Source of the DNA: Saprospiraceae bacterium
GTDB lineage: Bacteria; Bacteroidota; Bacteroidia; Chitinophagales; Saprospiraceae
NCBI GenBank assembly: GCA_016715245.1
Contig: JADKAS010000007.1
Location: forward strand, 124,001 to 188,000
Direction of reading: 5' to 3'
Length of the DNA: 64,000 nucleotides
Position 1 is the first letter of the stretch, and every line of letters starts with the position of its first letter. The translations under genes and the position numbers were made by a program. Positions 19,090 through 26,948 of this stretch are shown here, piece after piece. The notes beneath the pieces are model-generated. The model did no database searches. It saw nothing but the letters and a program-made list of their open reading frames with translations, and was not told the DNA's origin.

Positions 19090-19097
19090 CAAAGATA
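19090..19097 (-). promoter_or_regulatory. Putative -7 box for the SprB-repeat protein gene
   Basis: Read on the minus strand this is TATCTTTG, matching TAnnTTTG. It would give a leader of about 155 bases. No clear -33 box is visible. Confidence 0.35.
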
Positions 19098-19640
19098 TTA
19101 AATAAATCTCTATCTGAAACAGATTTAGCATTTATTAACTTTTTTGTTAAGCCTTAATTTTACTATTTTTAGGATCTTAATTTTGTTAAGTCACAGGAAA
19201 AATAATAAGGATTTAATGTAAAAACGACCAACCCGCTTTATGTATTGTTTTTAAGCCGTATATATTATGTATAGATAGTAAAAAATCATTTTTTGTTGCA
19301 TTAAAAAACCTGGGTTAATTAACCATAATGATTTTAGTATCATAGGATGTAAAATACTACAGAAAATTTAATCAGCCTTAAAGAGGAAAATTTCAATTGA
19401 TCTGCCAAACCGTTATTAAAATCCTTCAGTTTTTTTAATTGAGGATGTTTATTTCATTTTATTTTTTTCTGGAGAAGATATTTTCAAAAAACTTAACCAT
19501 GGATTAATGCTCCAAACAATAAGACGGAATTCATCTTTGTCTGGAAAAGAAAGAATGAGAATTGACACAAACCTTTTATCATTTTTTATTAATATTTAAC
19601 AATTAGTATAAAAGGAAGGCACCTGTAACCTATAATCTCA

Positions 19641-19648
19641 TACCTTTG
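19641..19648 (+). promoter_or_regulatory. Putative -7 box for the saccharopine-dehydrogenase-like gene
   Basis: TACCTTTG matches the Bacteroidota -7 consensus and lies about 50 bases before the start codon at 19699. The -33 region is weak. Confidence 0.45.
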
Positions 19649-19698
19649 CTTTTTGAAAACACAATTTAAGTTCAGGTTTAATACGTCAAATCAACCGT

Positions 19699-20847
19699 AT
19701 GGATAAAAAATATGACATTGTATTGCTAGGAGCAACCGGATTTACCGGAAAATTAATAGCCGAATATCTGGTAAAAAGCCGAAAAAACGAAAATTTTTCA
19801 CTTGCTTTGGCCGGCAGAAATAAGGAAGCGCTTGCATCACTTGTATCTTCTTTACATGATAAGGATATAACCATTGAGATTTGTGACATCACTAGTGAAA
19901 CATCTTTGGATGAGCTCACGTCCAAAAGTAAAATTGTAATGAATGCGGCCGGGCCATTCACCTATTGGGGAAAAAATGTAGTGGACAGTTGTATCCAAAA
20001 TAAAGCGCACTATCTGGACATCACCGGCGAACCCTCGTTTGTCTCTGACGTTTATCTTACCTACCATGAGAAAGCGGTAGAAGCCGGTGTTTGTATAATA
20101 AATTGTTGTGGTTTTGACAGTATTCCTGCAGATCTGACTTCCTGGTTTACCGCCAAAAGTCTTCCACATGACCAACCTATGATTCTTGATGGTTTTGTTC
20201 GCACCAATGCGCAGTTTTCAGGAGGAACCCTCAACACCGCTATAGAAATGTTGTACAGGGAAGCCAAAAAATCATCCGTAAAATTAAAAATCAGAAAACA
20301 TCCTGACACACCCAGGCCCAAAGTACGTCTTCATTTCAATAAAGACATACATGCATGGGCTCTTCCTATGCCGGTGGTGGATCCGCACATTGTCAAACGG
20401 AGTATTTATAAAATGCCTCTGGAATTTGGATACGCAACTGCGTACCGCCAGTTTTTTGTGAGATCATCTTTTTTGAAACTGCTGAAGACCATTGTTCCGG
20501 TTCTTTTTGCCCTTTTTCTGGCTCGATTTGTATGGTTCAGAAAGTATATGAAAAAGAAATTTCCACCAGGAACCGGACCATCCGAATCCAGAAGAAAAGC
20601 CAGTAAGTTTGAGTTTACCTGTATTGGAAAATCAGGAGGTAAAAAAGTCACAACCGTGATGTCAGGAGGTGATCCCGGATATACAGAAACTTCCAAAATG
20701 TTTTCGGAAGCTTGTTTTACATTGCTTCATAAAATCAGAACCGAAAAACACAAATCAGGGGTGTGTACGCCTGCAGAAGCACTGGGGCAGGAAATAATAG
20801 ATCGTTTGATAAAACAAGGAATCAAAATAGAACAAACACAACATTAG
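19699..20847 (+). CDS. Saccharopine dehydrogenase NADP-binding domain protein (trans-acting enoyl reductase-like)
   Basis: 382 residues. The N-terminus is a Rossmann fold with the dinucleotide motif VLLGATGFTGKLIAEYL and a second strand carrying LALAGRNKEAL. The conserved NAAGPFTYWG and YLDITGEPSFV segments are typical of the family that includes mycobacterial trans-acting enoyl reductases and eukaryotic SCCPDH. One hydrophobic segment near residues 255-275 (LLKTIVPVLFALFLARFVW) suggests peripheral membrane association. Expected to be an NAD(P)-dependent oxidoreductase acting on a lipid-like substrate; this is inferred from the family only. It has its own promoter and converges on the next gene. 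Confidence 0.85.
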   Translation: MDKKYDIVLLGATGFTGKLIAEYLVKSRKNENFSLALAGRNKEALASLVSSLHDKDITIEICDITSETSLDELTSKSKIVMNAAGPFTYWGKNVVDSCIQNKAHYLDITGEPSFVSDVYLTYHEKAVEAGVCIINCCGFDSIPADLTSWFTAKSLPHDQPMILDGFVRTNAQFSGGTLNTAIEMLYREAKKSSVKLKIRKHPDTPRPKVRLHFNKDIHAWALPMPVVDPHIVKRSIYKMPLEFGYATAYRQFFVRSSFLKLLKTIVPVLFALFLARFVWFRKYMKKKFPPGTGPSESRRKASKFEFTCIGKSGGKKVTTVMSGGDPGYTETSKMFSEACFTLLHKIRTEKHKSGVCTPAEALGQEIIDRLIKQGIKIEQTQH

Positions 20848-20870
20848 ATTTTCGAACGGACTGAATAAAA

Positions 20871-21209
20871 TTAATTTACCCAAACGGCATACCTTTCACG
20901 ACGGAGTTTGGCAGCGAGTTCTTTTTCTGCCTTCAATGCTTCCTCCCTGTTTTTATAGGCTGGAATAGTATGGTAGAGACTTGGACGTAGAAAACTTCCA
21001 TATTTTCTGACAATAGAAGAAGACAGGTCAACTCCTTTTTTACTTTGTAACCTTTGTTTATGCTGTTCGAAACGCTGTTTGGGATTTTTGCTGGTCATAC
21101 CTACGTATACACACTCCAATTCCCCGTTAAATTGGGGATTGGCCTCTCTGAATTTTCGGTTTTCCGAAAACACGTTTTTTCGGAGTTCAATGACATAAAG
21201 CCGGTACAT
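20871..21209 (-). CDS. GIY-YIG nuclease-like protein
   Basis: 112 residues with the compact GIY-YIG fold: a first strand YRLYVIEL, then CVYVGMTSKNPKQRFEQHK, which holds the YVG core and the following Arg and His expected in the active-site helix. The C-terminus is charged (KAEKELAAKLRRERYAVWV). Stand-alone proteins of this group are small predicted endonucleases of unknown target, related to UvrC and UPF0213/YhbQ-type domains. The first half-motif (GIY) is replaced by YVI, and an insertion separates the two strands, so activity is uncertain. The gene stands alone between convergent and codirectional neighbours. Confidence 0.72.
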   Translation of the reverse strand: MYRLYVIELRKNVFSENRKFREANPQFNGELECVYVGMTSKNPKQRFEQHKQRLQSKKGVDLSSSIVRKYGSFLRPSLYHTIPAYKNREEALKAEKELAAKLRRERYAVWVN

Positions 21210-21327
21210 ATAAAATAATTCTACTTAAGAAACAAAATGCAAAAAGTGTTCCAAAAGAATATCCGACCACAATTGTAAGCAGCCAAAAATACTATAACAG
21301 AGAGAATGATGTTTATCTTACAAAAGC

Positions 21328-22578
21328 CTAATCCACCACCACCTCATCTACAAACAACCACGCTTTATGACCGGCTCCCTGAGCACCTGAAGGAATCATA
21401 CCGAAGTTATTTACCCTGATTTTAATAAAACGGATGCCATTCAGTACAGCCTGTATTTTTACTTCAGCAGTTTTTGAAGTTGATGTAATGTTGTCCACCA
21501 ATCTGATTTGTTCAAAAACTTTTCCATTTGCGGAAGCATATATTTCAACAGAAGAGGGCAAATAAATCCATTGACCTTCCGCCTTAAAAAAACGAAGGTT
21601 GACGGAACGGATATCCTCAGGATTTTTCCACTCAAGAAGGATATCGAGGTCTTTTCCTTCAAAACCGAGCCATTCAGTACCTCCGTATTTATTTTCACTA
21701 CCGGTCAATCCGTTTACGATACTTCCAGGTCCTTGTCCGGGATATTTTTCTGATGGGGAAGGGCTCATAGAAATTTTTGCTTTTGTGGCCAGATGAGGGT
21801 TAAACATAACAGAGACAGATCTGGATGTTCCTGTTGTGGCATCAAGACTAAAATGGTGAAGTCCTTTATCAATAAGATCAAACTCATTTCCTAATTTTGA
21901 GTTTCCACTCCATTCATGCCAGACTTGTTTTTCCATCGGAAGGTCAAAGGAAATTTTAACCGGTTTTCCTTTTCCTGCCATAATTTTGGGTTTGAGTTCA
22001 AATACATGATTGGCTATATTGACCCCTTTGGTTTTCCAATAATCATTATGTTTTAAAAACCTTCCTGTAAATTCTTTGTAATCGCCGGGTGTTGTCCATA
22101 AAGCCTCTGACATGGCCAAACCTCTTGCATAGGCCATATATTCTACCTGCCGGAAATCTTGAATATATTCTGTCCAGACATTAGCCTGTCCTCCCAAAAT
22201 ATGTTTTTTATAAGGTGGTTCCAGGGTTTCCGGAATAGGTTTCCAATGGTATACTTTTTCGAGAGAGGTATATCCGCCGATAGCCAGAGGCTCCTTGTCA
22301 CTAGTGGATTGATAATGATCAAAATAACAAAAACTGCCGGGCGTCATAATGACATCATGGCCCAGTCTGGCCGCTTCTATTCCCCCTTCTGTTCCACGCC
22401 AGGACATAACGGTAGCTCCTGGCGCAAGCCCTCCTTCCAATATTTCGTCCCAGCCTATGATTTGTCTGCCTTTAGAGGTTATATATTTTTCTATTTTTTT
22501 GATAAAATAACTCTGCAGTTCATACTCGTCTTTCAATCCGTTTTCTTTAATGATTTTTTGGCAGACACTGCTTTTTTT
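21328..22578 (-). CDS. GH20 beta-N-acetylhexosaminidase, downstream piece after an A7 frameshift
   Basis: This is the C-terminal part of the gene that begins at 23602. Homology to GH20 resumes right after a run of seven Ts on the plus strand (22572-22578; A7 in the mRNA) and the same frame stays open upstream to 22713 without homology. It holds the second half of the TIM barrel (KDEYELQSYFIKKIEKY, GWDEILEGGLAPGATVMSWRG, GGQANVWTEY). These segments normally shape the sugar pocket, including Trp and Asp/Tyr ligands. A C-terminal carbohydrate-binding-like beta domain ends the protein. Read with six As instead of seven, the whole gene is one frame of about 757 residues. Confidence 0.88.
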   Translation of the reverse strand, partial: KKSSVCQKIIKENGLKDEYELQSYFIKKIEKYITSKGRQIIGWDEILEGGLAPGATVMSWRGTEGGIEAARLGHDVIMTPGSFCYFDHYQSTSDKEPLAIGGYTSLEKVYHWKPIPETLEPPYKKHILGGQANVWTEYIQDFRQVEYMAYARGLAMSEALWTTPGDYKEFTGRFLKHNDYWKTKGVNIANHVFELKPKIMAGKGKPVKISFDLPMEKQVWHEWSGNSKLGNEFDLIDKGLHHFSLDATTGTSRSVSVMFNPHLATKAKISMSPSPSEKYPGQGPGSIVNGLTGSENKYGGTEWLGFEGKDLDILLEWKNPEDIRSVNLRFFKAEGQWIYLPSSVEIYASANGKVFEQIRLVDNITSTSKTAEVKIQAVLNGIRFIKIRVNNFGMIPSGAQGAGHKAWLFVDEVVVD

Positions 22579-23602
22579 GCCATGAAGATTTTGGGCATTC
22601 ATCACCTCCGATATGAATATATTTATAAGGAAATAATGAAATGACTTCATCCAGTACGTCATATAAAAAGGCAAAGGTATTTTCAGTCGGACAAAACACC
22701 TCTTCGAACACACCCCATTTTGTAGCTACCTTATAAGGTCCTCCACTACATCCCAATTCGGGATAGGCTGCAAGAGCAGCAAGGGCGTGACCAGGCATTT
22801 CGATTTCAGGAATGACATGTATATGTCTACCTTCGGCAAAAGAGACCAGATCTTTGATTTCTTTCTGTGTATAATATCCTCCGTATCTTTTTCCGTCAAA
22901 TTTGTGGGGGGTGTCATTGTAATGCCCAATGAGTGTTTCGTTTCTGTAAGCGGCCACATCCTGTAATTTTGGATATTTTTTTATTTCTATCCGCCAACCC
23001 TGATCTTCGGTAAGATGCCAGTGAAAATGATTAAACTTATAGTACGCCATAAAATCGAGGTATTTTTTTACCTCTTCGATCGAAAAAAAATGACGGCAAA
23101 CATCGAGGTGTTTACCTCTGTACACAAAGCAGGGATAATCCTGAATACTGACCAAAGGCAGTGGAAAACCATTGTGGCGAACCATTTGCACCAAACTGGT
23201 GATGGCATATTGAACAGCAGTTTTACTTCCCCCTTTTATTATGATGCTGGTTGCTTCAATGTTGAGAATATACTCCTCATTTCCAAGAAGGGTATCGATC
23301 AAAATATCAGTATTCGAGGAGACGCTTTTTTTATACAAAAAACCTTCCGTTTCTTTTATAAGTTGTGACGCAAAAGCAGAAAGTTCATCAGAGTGAGAAA
23401 TGGTTATGGTTTCTATTTGACTCTTGCCACCGTCAATTTTTATTTCAGCAGGTGCAGGGATAATTCCAAAAAAATTATGGGGATTGTTGGAAGTCTTTTC
23501 GGCAAATCCAAACAAGGTAGGAATAAAAATAAACCCACAAAAAAAAGAAATGTTGGCAAACGTCAAAAAAGGATATAGTCCGGTACGCATTTTTTTATTC
23601 AT
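22547..23602 (-). CDS. GH20 beta-N-acetylhexosaminidase, upstream piece with catalytic Asp-Glu
   Basis: The start at 23602 (MNKKMRTG) directly follows the stop of the gene upstream, without overlap, and opens a signal peptide or anchor (YPFLTFANISFFCGFIF). Residues about 50-150 form the GH20b N-terminal domain, and the TIM barrel begins at YPCFVYRGKHLDVCRHFF. The catalytic pair lies in HIGGDECPKSSW (Asp334-Glu335 from this start), the Asp orienting the substrate acetamido group and the Glu acting as acid/base. The enzyme cleaves terminal GlcNAc or GalNAc from glycans or chitin oligomers in the periplasm. The frame runs off after the A7 tract into a 10-residue foreign tail. It is the last gene of an operon with a BNR-repeat lipoprotein, another protein acting on or near glycans. 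Confidence 0.9.
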   Translation of the reverse strand: MNKKMRTGLYPFLTFANISFFCGFIFIPTLFGFAEKTSNNPHNFFGIIPAPAEIKIDGGKSQIETITISHSDELSAFASQLIKETEGFLYKKSVSSNTDILIDTLLGNEEYILNIEATSIIIKGGSKTAVQYAITSLVQMVRHNGFPLPLVSIQDYPCFVYRGKHLDVCRHFFSIEEVKKYLDFMAYYKFNHFHWHLTEDQGWRIEIKKYPKLQDVAAYRNETLIGHYNDTPHKFDGKRYGGYYTQKEIKDLVSFAEGRHIHVIPEIEMPGHALAALAAYPELGCSGGPYKVATKWGVFEEVFCPTENTFAFLYDVLDEVISLFPYKYIHIGGDECPKSSWQKKQCLPKNH

Positions 23603-23603
23603 T

Positions 23604-24122
23604 TTAAGGTTTTGCCGGTTCAATCATGGGGAAAGATATATCCAGTAATCGCAGTCGGGCATTTTTTCCGACAATATAGATTTTTCTGGAAAATAATTGA
23701 ATAATATATCCACTTACCAAAGCAATTCCACCTACCAGAAGATCTTTTGGGACGACATTTGGCAGGTTCAACATTAATGCAATACCCCCGTATGTCAACC
23801 ATCCTACACCAAACGTCATCAATGCTTTTCCGACGATTTTACGTATTGGAAGGCCGTGCCGGATATGAGTTATTTCTGAAAGTGAAATAAAGCCATCTTC
23901 AAAAACAATGACGGCTTCCTCAACCATTATAGATTTGATTTTTTTGCTCTGCCATTCCTTACCAAAATAGGCTGTCCTGAAAGTGATTTTTTCTCCTTCA
24001 TAATATCTTATTGTTTTTACTTCTTTGGGATCTTCTATTTGTAAAAGTTTCTGCGCATTGGAGGAAGCTAAAAACCCAAGAAGAAAAAAACATAAATAAA
24101 TGCCGGTTTTATATACTTTCAT
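23604..24122 (-). CDS. Unknown exported membrane protein
   Basis: 172 residues; I do not recognise the family. A signal peptide is clear (MKVYKTGIYLCFFLLGFLASSNAQ). Residues 25-90 are a beta-rich soluble region (IVFEDGFISLSEITHI). Two hydrophobic segments follow at about residues 98-118 and 126-146 (GKALMTFGVGWLTYGGIALM and DLLVGGIALVSGYIIQLF), each glycine-rich, and the short C-terminus is basic. It starts 6 bases after the lipoprotein gene and ends 1 base before the hexosaminidase start, so it belongs to the same operon. Its function is not inferred. Confidence 0.7.
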   Translation of the reverse strand: MKVYKTGIYLCFFLLGFLASSNAQKLLQIEDPKEVKTIRYYEGEKITFRTAYFGKEWQSKKIKSIMVEEAVIVFEDGFISLSEITHIRHGLPIRKIVGKALMTFGVGWLTYGGIALMLNLPNVVPKDLLVGGIALVSGYIIQLFSRKIYIVGKNARLRLLDISFPMIEPAKP

Positions 24123-24128
24123 TATTTT

Positions 24129-25511
24129 TTATTTAAGATCAATTATGGCCGTATATACCGATAATACTGATCCGTCCGCATGTGTCCAAATAGGCCGGAT
24201 GACACCATTTACTGCACAAATATCATTATAATCTCCAAAGAAGACGCCGCGCACCGGCTTAAAGGTTGTATCACTGATTTTGACATTAAAAAAAGTTTGC
24301 CCCATATCAAACGACCCGGCGAGATAAACATCTGTATTTTCATCCTGAGTATGTCTTCTGTCATAAAACACAAAATAAATATTTCCTGTACTTTGGTCAA
24401 GATCCATCCAGGAAAAGAACTGATGTTTTCCCGGGGTATCGTCATTTATTTTTTTTACATCTGACCAGGTTTTTCCACTATCTTTTGAGACGATCAAAAA
24501 TATATCAGTATCATGTACACCATTTCTTTGATCGGCCCAATTTATATATATATTTCCCCGGCTGCTTTTTTGGGAATGATCAATTTTAATGACGGGAAAT
24601 CCATTACAGCGTTTGATGCCGGGAACATCGAAAGACCAGCCTCCGGGCTGCTGAGCAATCTCCACATCCTTACCCCAGGTTTTACCACCGTCATACGAAA
24701 CATCCATCCATATTTTTTGGTTAAATGACCATACCACATATATTTCTCCATTGATCCCAAACGCAGGGTGGGCGCCTTCCGTAGTATAGTCATCATCAAG
24801 GCAATCGCCTCTCAGATCGCTGATTTCAATAGCGTCAGACCATGTAGCGCCCTGATCACGCGAAATGGAAAATAAAATTTTGGAAGTATGGTGTTTTTCT
24901 TTGCTTCCATAGACATCAAATTCTGTCCAGGTCATAACGATATCACCGGTTTTTGGGTGAATGGCTTTCCATTGTTTGTCATGGTCCTTATTATGATCTG
25001 CTTTGGGGAAGGTGCCATCTGTCCATGTTTTTCCATTGTCGGATGAACGCTGGACAACAATCCTGTCCAAAAATTCAACACTGGCATAGGCCTTTCCTTT
25101 GGAGTTGGCAAGGTGGCTGTAAAAAACATTTCCCTTGCTGTCATACCTTACCACTGGATCTCCATAAACGCCATGACTGGAACTGAGTACAGAGTTTTTC
25201 CATGTTCTTCCTCCATCAGACGAAGAATATACATTATTCAGAACACTGGCGGCCACCATTATTCTGGTATCATTCGGGTTAATTGAAAGGGATGGTTCAC
25301 AAGGGCCTAATCGATCGTTAGATGAATGAATCAAAATATTTTTAAAAGGTCCCTTAAGGTTTTTGGTTATCTTAGTGTCAGGTGATATTTTTTTGGCACA
25401 TCCCAAACTGAAAACAAACAGAGATATACATAAAAAAAGATTAAAGAACAAAATGTGTTTTGTCGGTGTACAAACGATTTCAGATTTGTTTCGACGATGC
25501 ATGGATATCAT
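24129..25511 (-). CDS. BNR/Asp-box repeat lipoprotein (sialidase-like fold)
   Basis: 460 residues. The start at 25511 overlaps the thiolase stop by four bases (ATGA), which supports it. A lipobox LFVFSLGC at about residues 31-38 predicts a lipoprotein anchored to a membrane. At least five Asp-box motifs are spread through the chain (SSDGGRTWKN, SSDNGKTWTD, SRDQGATWSD, SYDGGKTWGK, SKDSGKTWSD), the hallmark of a six-bladed beta-propeller of the sialidase/exo-alpha-sialidase type. The Asp boxes are structural, and I cannot identify the arginine triad or Tyr/Glu nucleophile pair of true sialidases. It could be a glycosidase or only a binding propeller. Confidence 0.82.
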   Translation of the reverse strand: MISMHRRNKSEIVCTPTKHILFFNLFLCISLFVFSLGCAKKISPDTKITKNLKGPFKNILIHSSNDRLGPCEPSLSINPNDTRIMVAASVLNNVYSSSDGGRTWKNSVLSSSHGVYGDPVVRYDSKGNVFYSHLANSKGKAYASVEFLDRIVVQRSSDNGKTWTDGTFPKADHNKDHDKQWKAIHPKTGDIVMTWTEFDVYGSKEKHHTSKILFSISRDQGATWSDAIEISDLRGDCLDDDYTTEGAHPAFGINGEIYVVWSFNQKIWMDVSYDGGKTWGKDVEIAQQPGGWSFDVPGIKRCNGFPVIKIDHSQKSSRGNIYINWADQRNGVHDTDIFLIVSKDSGKTWSDVKKINDDTPGKHQFFSWMDLDQSTGNIYFVFYDRRHTQDENTDVYLAGSFDMGQTFFNVKISDTTFKPVRGVFFGDYNDICAVNGVIRPIWTHADGSVLSVYTAIIDLK

Positions 25512-26734
25512 TTATTACTTTGTGAAAAAAATGGATTTTCTATCAAAGTTGCATATCCTTGTCCGACACCGATACACATAGAAACAATGGCGAATCTTTT
25601 TTTTCGTCTTCTCAATTCATGGGCGGCACTTAATAATATTCTGGCTCCTGACATGCCCAAAGGATGACCAAGAGCGATTGCTCCACCGTTGGGATTGACC
25701 CTTTCATCGTTATCCGAAATGTCCAGTTCTCTCATACAGGCGAGTACCTGAACAGCAAAAGCTTCGTTGATTTCGATGATATCCATATCTTCGAGTTTCA
25801 GTTTGGTTTTAGCCAATACTTTTTTAATGGCATTTACGGGTCCAATACCCATGATTCTTGGTTCTACACCAACGACGGCAGAATGTACAATTCTTGCCAA
25901 TGGTTTGTAAGAGGTACCTTCCAGAAATTTCTGAGAACAAAGCATCAATGCGGCAGCACCGTCGTTTAATCCCGAAGCATTTCCTGCAGTAACACTACCA
26001 CCTACTCTGAAGGCAGGCTTAAGATGGGAAAGTTTTTCCAAAGAGGTGTTCGGCTTGATAAACTCATCTTCATTGAACAGGACCGGGTCTGATTTTTTTT
26101 TGGGAATATGCAGAGGAACAATTTCGTCCGCAAATTTTCCGTCCATCATTGCTTTGGCGGCTTTATTTTGTGACCAGGCGGCAAATTTATCCTGATCTTC
26201 TCTTGAAATGGAATATTTTTCAGCCAGATTTTCAGCGGTTTCCCCCATAGCATCCACTCCAAATAGTGCCTTCATTTTGGGATTGACAAATCTCCATCCA
26301 AAGGTAGTATCGTACATGTGGGCATCACTACCAAAAGGAAGTGATGATTTTGAGATAACCCATGGTCCCCGGGTCATATTTTCCACACCGCCTGCAATAA
26401 AAAGATGACCGTCGCCAACCATTATGGCTCTGTGGGCATTGATGACAGCAGACATACCTGAAGCACACAACCGGTTGACTGTTTCTCCTGGCACCGTATA
26501 GGGCAATCCCGCCAGCAATAATGCCATTCGTGCCACGTTTCGGTTGTCTTCACCTGCCTGATTGGCGCATCCCAAAATAACATCATCAATTCCATTGGGT
26601 GAAATAGTAGGATGTCTGTCCATCAGTTCTTTAATAACAAAGGCAGCCAGATCATCTGTTCTTATTTCTGACAACGTACCCCTGAAACTACCTATTGCTG
26701 TTCTGACACCATCTAAAATATATGATCCGTTCAT
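25508..26734 (-). CDS. pcaF: 3-oxoadipyl-CoA thiolase-like acetyl-CoA acyltransferase (PcaF/PaaJ type)
   Basis: 408 residues, the usual thiolase length. The acyl-accepting cysteine is Cys90 in TVNRLCASGMSAV. The catalytic His is in NPNGGAIALGHPLGMSGAR and the second Cys in SMCIGVGQGYATLI. The segment ILGCANQAGEDNRNVAR and the following DTTFGWRFVNPKMKA are characteristic of thiolases that cleave 3-oxoadipyl-CoA to succinyl-CoA and acetyl-CoA at the end of aromatic degradation. A general fatty-acid thiolase is the main alternative. It is the first gene of a four-gene operon whose other members are exported, an odd functional mix. A -7 box lies just upstream. Confidence 0.85.
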   Translation of the reverse strand: MNGSYILDGVRTAIGSFRGTLSEIRTDDLAAFVIKELMDRHPTISPNGIDDVILGCANQAGEDNRNVARMALLLAGLPYTVPGETVNRLCASGMSAVINAHRAIMVGDGHLFIAGGVENMTRGPWVISKSSLPFGSDAHMYDTTFGWRFVNPKMKALFGVDAMGETAENLAEKYSISREDQDKFAAWSQNKAAKAMMDGKFADEIVPLHIPKKKSDPVLFNEDEFIKPNTSLEKLSHLKPAFRVGGSVTAGNASGLNDGAAALMLCSQKFLEGTSYKPLARIVHSAVVGVEPRIMGIGPVNAIKKVLAKTKLKLEDMDIIEINEAFAVQVLACMRELDISDNDERVNPNGGAIALGHPLGMSGARILLSAAHELRRRKKRFAIVSMCIGVGQGYATLIENPFFSQSNK

Positions 26735-26762
26735 GTATGATGTTGTGTTTTTTTTTGATGCT

Positions 26763-26770
26763 CAAATGTA
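26763..26770 (-). promoter_or_regulatory. Putative -7 box for the thiolase operon
   Basis: Read on the minus strand, TACATTTG matches TAnnTTTG. It lies 29 bases before the start codon at 26734. No good -33 box is seen. Confidence 0.4.
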
Positions 26771-26948
26771 CTATTATTTGACAAAATAATTCTTCTAAAA
26801 TTTTAATTCCTTTGGCAATAAAAAATTTTGATTTCCTTTGCACTATGATTAAAAGATTAAATATGATAAATAGTGAGTACAAAATTTAATAAAATGACTT
26901 ATTCTATTTCAAAACCGCATTTATTTGTATATTTAAAATAAAAAAAAT

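Larger units (their letters stand above)
18930..19698. other. Long AT-rich intergenic region between divergent genes
   Basis: No convincing gene on either strand. It contains a minus-strand -7 box (19090-19097), a plus-strand -7 box (19641-19648) and a perfect 12-base palindrome GGTTAATTAACC at 19313-19324. I see no RNA gene in the rest. Confidence 0.5.

Noticed and set aside
22572..22578. Programmed -1 ribosomal frameshift at the A7 tract in the GH20 gene
   Set aside because: The heptamer A AAA AAG is in the right phase, but -1 leads to the third, non-homologous frame. The homologous frame is +1.
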